A stretch of 64,000 nucleotides of DNA from Streptomyces sp. 130 (GCF_007096885.1 NZ_VJNO01000003.1:124001-188000), one strand, 5' to 3'; numbered from the stretch's first letter, positions 23,150 to 31,841 are shown. The notes: a model not told the origin generated them from the sequence alone. Program-made: numbers and translations.

Positions 23150-24424
23150 TTGACCGACGACCAGATCACGTACCGACACAGCGGCCTCGTCTGCACCGAC
23201 CACACCCTCGACGTACCGCTCGACCACGCCCGCCCGGACGGGCCGGGCATCTCCGTCTTCGCGCGCGAGGTCGTCGCCGAGGGGATGGAGGGCCGTGAGC
23301 TGCCGCGGCTGCTCTGGCTCCAGGGCGGGCCGGGCGGGCGGGCGGAACGTCCGAACGCGGCGGGCGCCTGGCTGCGCCGCGCCCTGAAGGAGTTCCGCGT
23401 CGTCCTCCTCGACCAGCGCGGCACCGGCCGGTCCACCCCGGCGGACCGCACCACACTGGCCGGCCGTGCCGATGCCGCGCAGTACCTCACCCACTTCCGG
23501 GCCGATTCGATCGTCCGCGACGCGGAGCTGGTGCGCCGCCGGCTGCAGGGCGACCGGCCCTGGACGGTCCTGGGCCAGAGCTTCGGCGGCTTCGCCACCC
23601 TCACCTATCTCGGCCTCGCCCCCGAGGGCCTGGACCGGGCCCTGATCACCGGTGGCCTGCCCACCCTCACCGGTCACGCCGACGACGTCTACCGCGCGGC
23701 GTACCGGCGTACGCTCGCCGCCAACACCCGGTACTTCGAGCGATACCCCCATGACCGTGCCCTGGCCGAACGTGTCGCCGCCCATCTGGCCGACCACAAC
23801 GTCCGTATGCCGACGGGCGAGCGCCTGTCGGTACGGCGGTTCCAGACGCTGGGGATCACCTTCGGCACGGCGTCGGCCTTCGACTCCCTGCACTACCTGC
23901 TGGAGTGCGCCTTCGTGCCCGGGCGGGGCGGTCCGGTCCTCTCCGACACGTTCCTGCGCGGCGTCGACTCCGTCGTCTCCCTCGCGCCGCGTCCGCTGTA
24001 CGCGGTCCTGCACGAGGCGATATACGCGCAGGGCGGCCGTCCCACGGCGTGGTCCGCCGACCGGGTGCGGGCGGAGTTCCCGGAGTTCGACGCCTCCTCG
24101 GGCGGTCCGCTGCATTTCACGGGCGAGATGATGTACCCCTGGATGTTCGACGAGGACCCGGCCCTCGTCCCCCTGAAGGCGACGGCGGACGCGCTCGCCC
24201 ACCGCACCGACTGGCCCGCCCTCTACGACCTCGGCCGTCTCGCGGCCAACACGGTGCCGGTCGCCGCGGCGGTGTACCGGCAGGACATGTACGTCGACCA
24301 CGATCACGCCCTGAACACGGCGTCCCTGGTCCGCGGTCTGCGCCCGTGGGTCTCCGAGACCCATCTGCACGACGGCGTGAAGGCCGACGCCGGGGTGCTG
24401 GACCGCCTGCTGTCCCTGTCCTAG
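23150..24424 (+). CDS. S33-type alpha/beta hydrolase (prolyl aminopeptidase-like)
   Basis: 424 residues from a TTG at 23150, preceded by AGGAG six bases before it; no ATG or GTG near the N-terminus fits better. LLWLQGGPGGRAERP is the oxyanion HGGPG-like loop. VVLLDQRGTGRS is the family signature. GQSFGG holds the nucleophile Ser144. A late Asp (YVDHDHAL) and His (ETHLHDG) could complete the triad. It has the extended cap of proline iminopeptidases. Being last in the IclR-OPT-M29 row suggests removal of N-terminal Pro or other residues from imported peptides. Confidence 0.8.
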   Translation: MTDDQITYRHSGLVCTDHTLDVPLDHARPDGPGISVFAREVVAEGMEGRELPRLLWLQGGPGGRAERPNAAGAWLRRALKEFRVVLLDQRGTGRSTPADRTTLAGRADAAQYLTHFRADSIVRDAELVRRRLQGDRPWTVLGQSFGGFATLTYLGLAPEGLDRALITGGLPTLTGHADDVYRAAYRRTLAANTRYFERYPHDRALAERVAAHLADHNVRMPTGERLSVRRFQTLGITFGTASAFDSLHYLLECAFVPGRGGPVLSDTFLRGVDSVVSLAPRPLYAVLHEAIYAQGGRPTAWSADRVRAEFPEFDASSGGPLHFTGEMMYPWMFDEDPALVPLKATADALAHRTDWPALYDLGRLAANTVPVAAAVYRQDMYVDHDHALNTASLVRGLRPWVSETHLHDGVKADAGVLDRLLSLS

Positions 24425-24573
24425 GCGGACGCCGGAGGTGAGACGCGCTGTCGACCGTCGGCGTCGAGGCCGGTTATACCCCTGCCCCAGCTCCGTGTCC
24501 TTGTCTATCGTGGATGAGGACCACGGGGGCGTGCTGGTCGCGGAGGCCGCCTCAACTCACGGGGGAGGCCGGC

Positions 24574-24993
24574 GTGAACGAGTCGGGCAACGACGACAGC
24601 ACAGGCATCCTGATCGTACTCGGCATGACGGTCGGCCTGTCCCTGGTCTGGGCGTTCATCATCAAGGACCAGACGGAGCTGATGACTTGGGGCGCCCTGG
24701 TGATGGGCGGAGTTACCGGCCTCGTCGCCGGCAGCCATAGCAACAACAGCCAGTCGGTGGCCGTCACCTGCGCCGTCGCGACGCCGCTGGGCACCTACCT
24801 GGGCACGCTCCTGGGCCTCTGTCTCATCGCCGTCGCCCCCTACGGAGGCGATTTCAGCGACGCCTGGGACCTCTTCGCCGGTGACATCGACCGGGCGGCG
24901 CACGTGTTCAAAGCGGAGGCCCAGGACCGCGACTGGCTCTTTCTGCTCCTCTCCGCGCCGGTGGGATACGGGGCGGCCATGCTCGACGGCTGA
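24574..24993 (+). CDS. Small membrane protein of unknown function
   Basis: 139 residues from GTG 24574, with GGGGGAGG at good spacing. About four hydrophobic segments are visible: GILIVLGMTVGLSLVWAFII, WGALVMGGVTGLVAG, AVATPLGTYLGTLLGLCLIAVAP and WLFLLLSAPVGYGAAML. A polar stretch, DIDRAAHVFKAEAQDRDW, lies between the last two. No family is recognised. The gene stands apart from the peptidase row by 149 bases, so it is probably transcribed alone. Confidence 0.65.
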   Translation: MNESGNDDSTGILIVLGMTVGLSLVWAFIIKDQTELMTWGALVMGGVTGLVAGSHSNNSQSVAVTCAVATPLGTYLGTLLGLCLIAVAPYGGDFSDAWDLFAGDIDRAAHVFKAEAQDRDWLFLLLSAPVGYGAAMLDG

Positions 24994-24995
24994 CC

Positions 24996-25043
24996 CTCGG
25001 GCGGGCGGCCTTCCGGGCGCGGGGGCAGCCCGCCCGCCCCGAG
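24996..25043. terminator. Imperfect GC-rich hairpin between convergent genes
   Basis: CTCGGGCGGGC pairs with most of GCCCGCCCGCCCCGAG across a 21-base loop, with bulged bases. It lies between the membrane protein end (24993) and the minus-strand gene end (25098) and probably ends both transcripts. Confidence 0.4.
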
Positions 25044-25097
25044 ACGGCCACCGGCCGTGGCGAGCCGGCACGCTCCAGCGGCGACCGGCGCACTCGG

Positions 25098-25748
25098 CTA
25101 GGTGAGCTTGAAGAAGAGGGTGTCCTGGGTGTACCAGTCGATCTTCTTCGTGGCGTACTCCCACTCTTCGTGCTCCGTATCGAGCTTCTCGATCAGCTCC
25201 TGCACGTCGTACCGGAAGTCGGCGGGTATCTCGTCGAGGACGGCGCGATACGCCTCGGCCGCGGGCTTGGCCTTGGCGAGCGGCAGATGACCGATGGCGG
25301 GACAGCCGTCGACCGAGTGCGGAAGAAGCGGGAAGCCGTCGGGCAGCCCGCCGTAGAGGAAGCCGTGGGGCAGCAGGTCGGCGGGGACGCCGAGGCGCCG
25401 CATGCGGTCGTCGACCAGCCCGAAGAACGTCGAGGGTTTTGAGTAGGTGCCCAGGTGCATCGAGTCGGACGCGTTGTGGTCGATGATGTGCTGCAACGCG
25501 CTGGTGTAGGCGTTGCCCGCGTACGCGGCGTCCGAGTCGGCGCGTCCGGCGATGAGGTGATCGAGGGCGTGGACGACGGACAAGCCCCAGTCGACGCCTT
25601 GGTCGTCGAGGTCGTCCTGGTGGGCCCGCGCGGCCTTGCGTATCGCGTCGAGGCGGCGGCGCCGGTCTGCGTTCAGATCGTCGCCGGCGCCGAGAAAGGC
25701 GAGGACGTCGGCCTTGTCGGCAGTGGAATAGGCGATGTTGTGACTCAT
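25098..25748 (-). CDS. DUF7691-like protein of unknown function
   Basis: 216 residues from ATG 25748 (25757 is also possible). The text is helical and acidic. Tryptophan/His-rich landmarks are GVDWGLSVVHALDHLIAGR, YTSALQHIIDH, PHGFLYGGLPDGFPLLPHSVDGCPAIGHLPL and the aromatic C-terminus EWEYATKKIDWYTQDTLFFKLT. Layout and landmarks resemble the DUF7691 proteins of Streptomyces, which have no known role. No signal, membrane or catalytic motif is visible. It lies on the same strand as, and 105 bases after, the lipoprotein gene. Confidence 0.65.
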   Translation of the reverse strand: MSHNIAYSTADKADVLAFLGAGDDLNADRRRRLDAIRKAARAHQDDLDDQGVDWGLSVVHALDHLIAGRADSDAAYAGNAYTSALQHIIDHNASDSMHLGTYSKPSTFFGLVDDRMRRLGVPADLLPHGFLYGGLPDGFPLLPHSVDGCPAIGHLPLAKAKPAAEAYRAVLDEIPADFRYDVQELIEKLDTEHEEWEYATKKIDWYTQDTLFFKLT

Positions 25749-25853
25749 GACCGCCATCTTGCCAACCGGCACTGACAGTTCCTGGCGCGCAGGTCGCGGG
25801 CCGGGCGTTCCGTCAGGGACGAGCACCCGGCCCGCGAGCTCGGCAACGGGTGG

Positions 25854-26504
25854 TCAGCTGGTCCAGAGGACCGGGCTGTCGCTGTACGCGTCCCCCTCCT
25901 CGAACGAGGCGACCGCGATGGGATCGGTCTTCGTGGCGCTGAGCGAGCAGGTCTCGTAGGAGGCGCCCTTGGTGGTGAACTCGCGGGGCGCCGTCTCGCT
26001 GTCGCACTTGCCCGGGAGGTCACCGATGAGAATGATGCCCGTGGGGGCGCCGCCCGCCAGCTTGCCGCGCAGCCGCAGCGACGAGTAGGAGAGGTCGGTG
26101 CCGCCGACGTTCTCCACCTTCATGCGGATGTAGTAAGGCGTCATGCCCTTCGCCTTGTCACCGAAGGGGGCCATGTCGGCCTCGGTGCCCTTCTCGATCG
26201 CCGTGACGGTCACGGCGACCGTGCCCTTCTTTGAAGTCCCGTACGTGAACGGCAGGACCGCCCGGTCACCGACCTTGAACTTCGTGCCCGGTGCGGCGAC
26301 GTCACCGCTGGGCGCGGTGGAGGCGTCGTCGCTCGGCTCCGCGGACGGGCTGTCGCTGCTCGGGGCGGGCGAGGCCGGGGCGGAGGCCGAGGCCGAGGGC
26401 GATTCCTGCCCGACTGCCTCGTCCTCGCCGTCGTTGCAGGCCGTGAGCCCGAGGCCCAGGGTGGTGAGGGCGACTGCGAAGACGATGCGTCCCTTGCGTA
26501 TCAT
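25854..26504 (-). CDS. Secreted lipoprotein, DUF4352-like
   Basis: 216 residues. MIRKGRIVFAVALTTLGLGLTAC ends in a lipobox (LTAC, Cys23). A Ser/Pro/Ala-rich linker of about 45 residues (SPSASASAPASPAPSSDSPS) presumably spans the cell wall. The globular part, VAAPGTKFKVGDRAVLPFTYG...TVTAIEKGT...PYYIRMKVENVGGTDL, is an immunoglobulin-like beta sandwich of the DUF4352/telomeric-repeat-binding-like class. Two cysteines (KCDSET, YETCSL) may form a disulfide. It is a surface-anchored protein of unknown role. Confidence 0.75.
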   Translation of the reverse strand: MIRKGRIVFAVALTTLGLGLTACNDGEDEAVGQESPSASASAPASPAPSSDSPSAEPSDDASTAPSGDVAAPGTKFKVGDRAVLPFTYGTSKKGTVAVTVTAIEKGTEADMAPFGDKAKGMTPYYIRMKVENVGGTDLSYSSLRLRGKLAGGAPTGIILIGDLPGKCDSETAPREFTTKGASYETCSLSATKTDPIAVASFEEGDAYSDSPVLWTS

Positions 26505-26831
26505 TTTGACCTAACTCGCGGTAAGGGCTGCGCTGTACGACAGCCGGAACGTTCGACAACTGGACCATGCGGCCGGGCCTGCCCGGCGACATCGGCGACG
26601 GCAGTGCGTCCAGGGGGCGCGCCGCGACGCGCCACTCACACTGGTCCAGGAATGACACAGACTCGTCCCAGGGACGGCACAGCCGCGCGACGGCTGTTCA
26701 CCGTCGACGCGGGCCTTCGTCCCGGCCCGGCGCACACCTGGGCGTGCACTTCCGGGAGCCCGGCGCCGCTCAGGGCCGGCACGTCGTCGTCCTGGAGGAC
26801 TGAGAGGCGAGTGCCCGGGGGCGCACTCCGC
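26505..26831. other. Intergenic region, nothing recognised
   Basis: 327 bases between the start of the lipoprotein gene and the end of the AraC gene (both minus). It should hold the lipoprotein promoter and the AraC terminator, but no convincing hexamers, hairpin or coding text were found. Confidence 0.5.
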
Positions 26832-27767
26832 TCACGGACCAGTGGTGGCGGCGCCGGCCGCGAACGCGGCCGGCGTGAGACCGGTGCGGTCGCGGAAGAA
26901 GCGGCCGAAGTTCGCGGGATCGGAGAAGCCGAGGTGGGCGGCCACAGCCCGGGCCGGCCACTGGGCGTTTCCCAGCAAGCGCCGGGCTTCGAGCAGGCGC
27001 CGCTCGTCGATGAGGTCACGCACCCCTTTGCCGGTGGCGTCCCGCGCGGCGCGGCTGAGGGTGCGCACCGAGCAGCCGAGCAGCTCGGCGTAGTCCGCGG
27101 CTCGATGCAGTTCACGGAAGTGCAGCTCCAGGGCGTCCACGAACCGGCCGTAGGCGTCACCCCGTCCCGCTCCGGCCGGCGCCGGGCCCTTGGGGGTGAC
27201 GCCGGGGGCGTCGGCCAGGCGCAGCAGCAGTGCTTCGAGCAGGCTGCGCCGCAGGGCGTGGTGGACATCGAGGGGGCGGCGTCCGAGCGCCCGGTGTTCG
27301 GCGAGGAGCTGCAGTGCCGTCCGGTGGAGCCAGGGGGCGTCGTCGGGGTGCGGGCTCAGCACGGCGGGGGCGTCGTGCGCGGTGAGCGGGGCCAGGAGGC
27401 GGGCGGTGGCGGGAGTCAGTACGTCCGGTTCGAACAGGATGAACGGGCCGCGGGCGGTGTCGGGCGGGTGCCAGCACTGCGTGTGCCCGGGCCGCACCCA
27501 CAGCCACTGGCCGGGAGCGACGGTCCGTGTGAGGTGGTCGACGTCGTGGAGCAGCTCGCCCTCGGTGACCGCGATGAGGTAGTGGAAGGTGGCGCGCCCC
27601 GGGCGCGGCGGGTTCCACGGCCAGTCGTCGTGCTCGGCGAAGAAGTCCTCGACGGTGCTCACCTCCAGCCCGAAGGGCGTGCCGACCGGTGGCTGGAAGC
27701 CGTACAGCGGGACCTCCGCCGCTCCGGCCTGGCCCCCCGGGGCTGGGTGTCGCTTGCCGACCATCAT
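26832..27767 (-). CDS. AraC family transcriptional regulator
   Basis: 311 residues from ATG 27767; an ATG at 27809 would add 14 residues without a better ribosome site. The N-terminal half is a cupin-like sensor (HYLIAVTEGELLHDVDHLTRTVAPGQWLWVRPGHTQCW). The C-terminal 100 residues hold two HTH motifs: DYAELLGCSVRTLSRAARDATGKGVRDLIDERRLLEARRLL and WPARAVAAHLGFSDPANFGRFFRDRTGLTPAAF. The ligand is unknown. It is divergent from the YjbR pair across a 132-base gap, so it may control them. Confidence 0.85.
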   Translation of the reverse strand: MMVGKRHPAPGGQAGAAEVPLYGFQPPVGTPFGLEVSTVEDFFAEHDDWPWNPPRPGRATFHYLIAVTEGELLHDVDHLTRTVAPGQWLWVRPGHTQCWHPPDTARGPFILFEPDVLTPATARLLAPLTAHDAPAVLSPHPDDAPWLHRTALQLLAEHRALGRRPLDVHHALRRSLLEALLLRLADAPGVTPKGPAPAGAGRGDAYGRFVDALELHFRELHRAADYAELLGCSVRTLSRAARDATGKGVRDLIDERRLLEARRLLGNAQWPARAVAAHLGFSDPANFGRFFRDRTGLTPAAFAAGAATTGP

Positions 27768-27899
27768 GTGTCCGCAGTCTACTGCCCGTTTTCGGTGGTT
27801 TCCGGGCAAGGATGGAGATGCGCCGCCGCGACTGCGGGGGACGTACTCGGCGGTCTTCAGCGCCGCGACCCGCCGTCACGTCAAGGAGGACAACGCCCC

Positions 27900-28286
27900 A
27901 TGACTCTGCACAGGACCGCCGCCGGCTTCGCGCAGGAGCTTCCCGGAGCCGAGCTGGGGCATCCCTTCGGGGACGACTGGGAGGTCTTCAAGGTGCGCGG
28001 CAAGGTGTTCATGCTGATGACCGAGGTGCCCGGGCGGCCCGTCGTGATCCTCAAGTCGGAGCCCGGCGAGGCGCTCGCCCTGCGGGAACACAACAGCCAC
28101 ATCACCCCCGGCTACCACATGAACAAGAAGCACTGGATCACGCTGGAGGACGGGGAGGGCATCGACGAGAGGCTGGTCCGGGAGCTCGTCACCGAGTCCT
28201 ACCGGCTCGTCGTCGCCCACCTGCCCCGGGCCGAGCAGCCCGTCGACCCGCACACCTACGCCGGCGGCACGCGGGCGTCCCGGTGA
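27900..28286 (+). CDS. MmcQ/YjbR family protein, copy 1
   Basis: 128 residues from ATG 27900, preceded by AAGGAGG. Motifs follow the YjbR/CyaY-like fold (PF04237): LPGAELGHPFGDDWEVFKVRGKVFMLM, VVILKSEPGEALALREHN and ITPGYHMNKKHWITLE. Members are small DNA-binding or frataxin-like proteins of poorly known function. The stop overlaps the GTG start of copy 2 (GTGA), so the two proteins are translationally coupled. Confidence 0.85.
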   Translation: MTLHRTAAGFAQELPGAELGHPFGDDWEVFKVRGKVFMLMTEVPGRPVVILKSEPGEALALREHNSHITPGYHMNKKHWITLEDGEGIDERLVRELVTESYRLVVAHLPRAEQPVDPHTYAGGTRASR

Positions 28287-28651
28287 GCGCGCCCGGCGAC
28301 CGGCTCCAGGACACCGCTCGCGAGGCGGCACTCGCCCTGCCCGGCGTCGGCCACTCACGGCCCTTCACCCCCCTGCTCGACGTGTACAAGGTCGGGGGCA
28401 AGGTGTTCCTCATCGTCACCGACGACCCGGACGAGCAGATCATCACCGTCAAATGCGAACCCGAACACGCTTCCGCCCACATGCACGCCCACGCCTCGAT
28501 CACGCCGGGCCGCTACCTCGACAGACGCCACTGGATCACGCTCGGGCCGGGACCCGGCATCACCGAGCGTCTCGTCACCGAGGTGGTCGAGGACTCCTAC
28601 GACCTGGTCGTCGAGCGACTGCCGCGACGCGATCGCCCCCGCCCACGATGA
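28283..28651 (+). CDS. MmcQ/YjbR family protein, copy 2
   Basis: 122 residues from GTG 28283, which overlaps the stop of copy 1. It parallels copy 1 almost block for block: LPGVGHSRPFTPLLDVYKVGGKVFLIV, ITVKCEPEHA, ITPGRYLDRRHWITLGPGPGITERLVTEVVEDSYDLVV. The two are diverged paralogues, so they may form a heterodimer. The same C-terminal helix ends both. Confidence 0.85.
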   Translation: MSAPGDRLQDTAREAALALPGVGHSRPFTPLLDVYKVGGKVFLIVTDDPDEQIITVKCEPEHASAHMHAHASITPGRYLDRRHWITLGPGPGITERLVTEVVEDSYDLVVERLPRRDRPRPR

Positions 28652-28730
28652 GCACCCTCAGCGCGCCCGCCAACGGCTGAACCGACACCTGCCGGCGCTC
28701 CGTACCCGCTCGCAGCCGACCGAGAGATCC

Positions 28731-30032
28731 ATGGAACCGACCCTGCCGCTCTTCGACGAGGAGCCCGCGCGTCCGCTCGCCGACCGTCTGCGCCCCACCC
28801 GACTGGACGAGGTGGTCGGGCAGGACCACCTCCTCACCCGAGACGCCCCGCTGGGCCGCATGGTCGCCCGGCAGCGCCTCAGCTCCGCCATCCTGTGGGG
28901 GCCGCCCGGCGTGGGGAAGACGACCATCGCCCGGCTCCTCGCCCACGCCGGCGGCCTGGCCTTCGAACCGGTCTCGGCCACCTTCTCCGGCGTGGCCGAC
29001 CTGCGCAAAGTCTTCGCCGCCGCGCAACACCGGCGCGGCATCGGCCAGGGCACCCTGCTGTTCGTCGACGAGATCCACCGCTTCAACCGCGCCCAGCAGG
29101 ACAGCTTCCTCCCCTACGTCGAGGACGGCACGATCATCCTGATCGGCGCCACCACGGAGAACCCCAGCTTCGAACTCAACGGCGCCCTCCTCTCCCGCAC
29201 CCAGGTCCTCGTCCTCAAACGCCTCGACGAAGCCGCCCTGTCCACCCTCCTCGACCGCGCCGAACAGCTCACCGGCCACCCGCTCCGTATCGACGCCGAC
29301 GCCCGCCGAGCCCTGATCGCCATGGCCGACGGCGACGGCCGCTACCTCCTCAACATGGCCGAGCAGCTCCAGACCCTCCCCGGCACCGGGGAGAATGTGG
29401 ACACCGCCGCGCTCGCCCACCACGTCCAGCAGCGCGCCCCGCTCTACGACAAGGCACAGGAGGGCCACTACAACCTGATCTCCGCACTCCACAAGTCGAT
29501 GCGCGGCTCCGACCCGGACGCCGCCCTGTACTGGCTCGCCCGCATGCTCGACGGCGGCGAGGACCCCCTGTTCGTCGCCCGCCGCCTGGTCCGCTTCGCC
29601 AGCGAGGACGTCGGCATCGCCGACCCTCAGGCCCTCCAGCAGACCCTCGCCGCCTGGGACGTCTACGAGCGGCTCGGCTCCCCCGAGGGCGAGCTGGCGA
29701 TCGCCCAGGCCGTGGTCTACCTCGCCACCGCTCCCAAGTCCATCGCGGTCCACCGCGCCTTCAACGCCGCGCACCGTGCCGCCCGCCGCACCGGCTCCCT
29801 CATGCCACCGGCCCACATCCTCAACGCCCCGACCCGGCTGATGAAGGACCTCGGCTACGGCAAGGAGTACCAGTACGACCCGGACACCGCCGACGGCTTC
29901 TCCGGCGCCGACTACTTCCCCGACGGCATGGACCGCGAGACGTACTACCAGCCCACCCGCAACGGCTACGAAGCCCAGATCACCGAGCGCCTGCGCCACT
30001 GGGCCGCCCTGCGTGCTCGCAGAAATGAGTAA
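28731..30032 (+). CDS. rarA: Replication-associated recombination protein A (RarA/MgsA)
   Basis: 433 residues, full length for the family. MEPTLPLFDEEPARPLADRLRPTRLDEVVGQDHLL is the usual N-terminus. Walker A is WGPPGVGKTTIARLLA, Walker B is LLFVDEIHRFNRAQQDSFLPYVEDG, and sensor 1 is IGATTENPSFELN. The C-terminal oligomerisation and clamp domain shows ALHKSMRGSDPDAALYWLARMLDGGEDPLFVARRLVRFASEDVG. This AAA+ ATPase acts at stalled replication forks with RecA and SSB. It is a chromosomal housekeeping gene and helps show that this is core-like chromosome rather than plasmid. Confidence 0.95.
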   Translation: MEPTLPLFDEEPARPLADRLRPTRLDEVVGQDHLLTRDAPLGRMVARQRLSSAILWGPPGVGKTTIARLLAHAGGLAFEPVSATFSGVADLRKVFAAAQHRRGIGQGTLLFVDEIHRFNRAQQDSFLPYVEDGTIILIGATTENPSFELNGALLSRTQVLVLKRLDEAALSTLLDRAEQLTGHPLRIDADARRALIAMADGDGRYLLNMAEQLQTLPGTGENVDTAALAHHVQQRAPLYDKAQEGHYNLISALHKSMRGSDPDAALYWLARMLDGGEDPLFVARRLVRFASEDVGIADPQALQQTLAAWDVYERLGSPEGELAIAQAVVYLATAPKSIAVHRAFNAAHRAARRTGSLMPPAHILNAPTRLMKDLGYGKEYQYDPDTADGFSGADYFPDGMDRETYYQPTRNGYEAQITERLRHWAALRARRNE

Positions 30033-30078
30033 CGCCCGCCTCCCGGCCCGACTTGAGGGTCGGCTTCGGCGGGGACGG

Positions 30079-30111
30079 CCTCCCCCGCCCCGGGCGCCGG
30101 GGCGGGGGAGG
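30079..30111. terminator. Bidirectional terminator hairpin
   Basis: A perfect 15-bp stem, CCTCCCCCGCCCCGG / CCGGGGCGGGGGAGG, with a GCG loop. It lies between the convergent ends of rarA and the secreted protein at 30120. Confidence 0.9.
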
Positions 30112-30119
30112 TGCCGGGT

Positions 30120-30674
30120 TCAGCAGGGGCGGACGTAGAAGACGGGGGTCCAGGAGGCGGTGCCGGTGCCCTTGGCCACGTGGGACCAGCGTTCGCTGCC
30201 GTCGCTGTTGTAGAAGCGGGCGCGGGTGCCCGAGGTCTGGTTGTTGTTGAAGGTGCCGTCGCCGACGCCGTCGAACTCGTAGTAGCCGCAGTAGTAGTAG
30301 TCGTAGGTGTAGCCGCGCCCGTCCGTGATGCACAGGTGCCCGTTGGCGCAGGCCAGGGCCGTACCGGGCGAGGCCAGGTTGCGGGTTTCGGCCTGTCCGG
30401 GGGCCGGGATCGTGACGGTGCCGGCGGGGACGGCGAGGGTGTTCGCGGAGGTCTGGCGGGCCCGGGGCTCCTGGGCGCGGACCGCGTCGACCCGCTGCTG
30501 GAGTTCCCCGGCCTGCTGGTCGGTGAGGCCGGCGGCCCGCGCCTGCGCGGCGTAGGTCTGCTGCCCGCCCGGGGCGGCGGGGGTCGTGGCGTGAGCGGAC
30601 AGGGCGGGGCCGGCGATCAGGGCCGCGGCGGCGGCCATCAGTCCGGCGGAACGGCGGAACGGGACTCGCTTCAA
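30120..30674 (-). CDS. Small secreted protein, aromatic and Cys-containing C-terminus
   Basis: 184 residues from a TTG at 30674, preceded by GGAGAAG three bases before it. An ATG at 30731 is in frame, but its reading would run through a strong hairpin and lack a ribosome site. The signal peptide is LKRVPFRRSAGLMAAAAALIAGPALSAHA. The mature protein has a helical segment (GLTDQQAGELQQRVDAVRAQ) and a compact domain with cysteines (ALACANGHLCITDGRGYTYDYYYCGYYEF ... FYVRPC). The domain resembles the small I36-inhibitor or crystallin-like secreted domains of Streptomyces. Function unknown. Confidence 0.7.
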   Translation of the reverse strand: MKRVPFRRSAGLMAAAAALIAGPALSAHATTPAAPGGQQTYAAQARAAGLTDQQAGELQQRVDAVRAQEPRARQTSANTLAVPAGTVTIPAPGQAETRNLASPGTALACANGHLCITDGRGYTYDYYYCGYYEFDGVGDGTFNNNQTSGTRARFYNSDGSERWSHVAKGTGTASWTPVFYVRPC

Positions 30675-30692
30675 GGTCTTCTCCTCGGGTTG

Positions 30693-30719
30693 GCCGTGCG
30701 CCTCTTTGAGGCGCACGGC
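30693..30719 (-). promoter_or_regulatory. Stable leader hairpin upstream of secreted-protein gene
   Basis: GCCGTGCGCCTC and GAGGCGCACGGC form a perfect 12-bp stem with a 3-base loop. It ends about 19 bases before the TTG start and close to the ribosome site. It could affect mRNA stability or translation initiation, or be an operator dyad. Confidence 0.5.
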
Positions 30720-30845
30720 GAGCCTTTCCAACTGGGCCCCGCTTCAAGGGACATAGCAGCAAGGTTCACCACTAAGTGGTGCAGATGCCTTTCTTCGCAC
30801 GCGCAAGGATCCACCGAGCGTCTGTGTCAGTCCCGGGGCGACGGA

Positions 30846-31841
30846 CTACGCGAGGACCCACCGGGGCGCGTGTCCGGACTCCACCGGGCAGACGAAGACG
30901 TGCAGATCGCGGTCCCGGCCGAAGCGGAGCCGCGTGGGCCGCACGACTGAGACGCCGCCCCGGATCGATGCCCTGCCCTTCAGCAGAGGGTCCCGGTCCT
31001 CCAGTGGCGTCCAGCTGTGCGAGCCGCCGTCCATCTCGCAGCTGTCAGCCGTCAGCAGCAGCCGCATGGGCGTGTCGCAGGACGCGCAGCCGATGGCCAT
31101 CGGGCCCGTCGACGCCCAGCTGGGGTACCCGCCGACACGCCAGCCGGGAGGGATCGACAGGTCGTACTGGTAGCTCGGGGCATCCGGTCCGTGTTCCGCC
31201 ACTTGTGCGTCGTCCCATGCGTCGATGCGTGCGATCAAGGAGGCGGGCAGCGTGTCGCCCTCCGCCCAGGGGTAGGTGTCCACCTCTTCCGGGTGCAGGA
31301 CGCATGGTTCGGGGAGTTCGTCCTCCCACCGCAGCAGGGGCGCCCGGGGCGGTACGGCGAGGAGGCGTTCCGCCCGCTCGGTCCGAGCGGCCCGTCGTCG
31401 GCGCAGATGGTAGCGGCGTTCCAGGTACGGGCCGTGGGTGAACGGGCAGCGGAAGAGCTGCACCAGGTCCGTGCCGCCGGGCCCGCAGCCGAGGCCCGGG
31501 ATGTCGCGGCGGAAGAACTGGGCCAGCCCCACGAGGGGTGCCGGGCCGTGGTCCGCGGCGGATCGCGCGCGGGACCGCGGCCGGCCCGGCGGCCCCACCC
31601 CGGCGGCCCGGGCGCCGCGGATCTCCTCCGGGTCGTACCCCTGGATCTCGGCCGGGTGCGGCTCGTGGCACAGCGGCCACGGTTCGTCCGCCGGCCACAG
31701 CATCGGCCCGCCGATGTGACTGTCGCGTACGCCGGGGCGCCCCGGCCGGGGGTGCAACCGGGTCGTCCGGGCCCGGTACGGCGCCAGCTCCGGGAACACG
31801 GCTTCCACGGACACCGGTCTGGCCGGCGTGGTCCTGGTCAT
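30846..31841 (-). CDS. YwqG/DUF1963-like protein
   Basis: 331 residues from ATG 31841, overlapping the previous stop (ATGA). The sequence has the layout of YwqG-type proteins: HIGGPMLWPADEPWPLCHE, LVGLAQFFRRDIPGLGCGPGGTDLVQLFRCPF and WRVGGYPSWASTGPMAIGCASCDTPMRLLLTAD. A CxxC pair (CASC) suggests a small metal or structural site. Function is unknown in the family. It is coupled to an RmlD-like reductase gene, which says little about its role. Confidence 0.7.
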   Translation of the reverse strand: MTRTTPARPVSVEAVFPELAPYRARTTRLHPRPGRPGVRDSHIGGPMLWPADEPWPLCHEPHPAEIQGYDPEEIRGARAAGVGPPGRPRSRARSAADHGPAPLVGLAQFFRRDIPGLGCGPGGTDLVQLFRCPFTHGPYLERRYHLRRRRAARTERAERLLAVPPRAPLLRWEDELPEPCVLHPEEVDTYPWAEGDTLPASLIARIDAWDDAQVAEHGPDAPSYQYDLSIPPGWRVGGYPSWASTGPMAIGCASCDTPMRLLLTADSCEMDGGSHSWTPLEDRDPLLKGRASIRGGVSVVRPTRLRFGRDRDLHVFVCPVESGHAPRWVLA

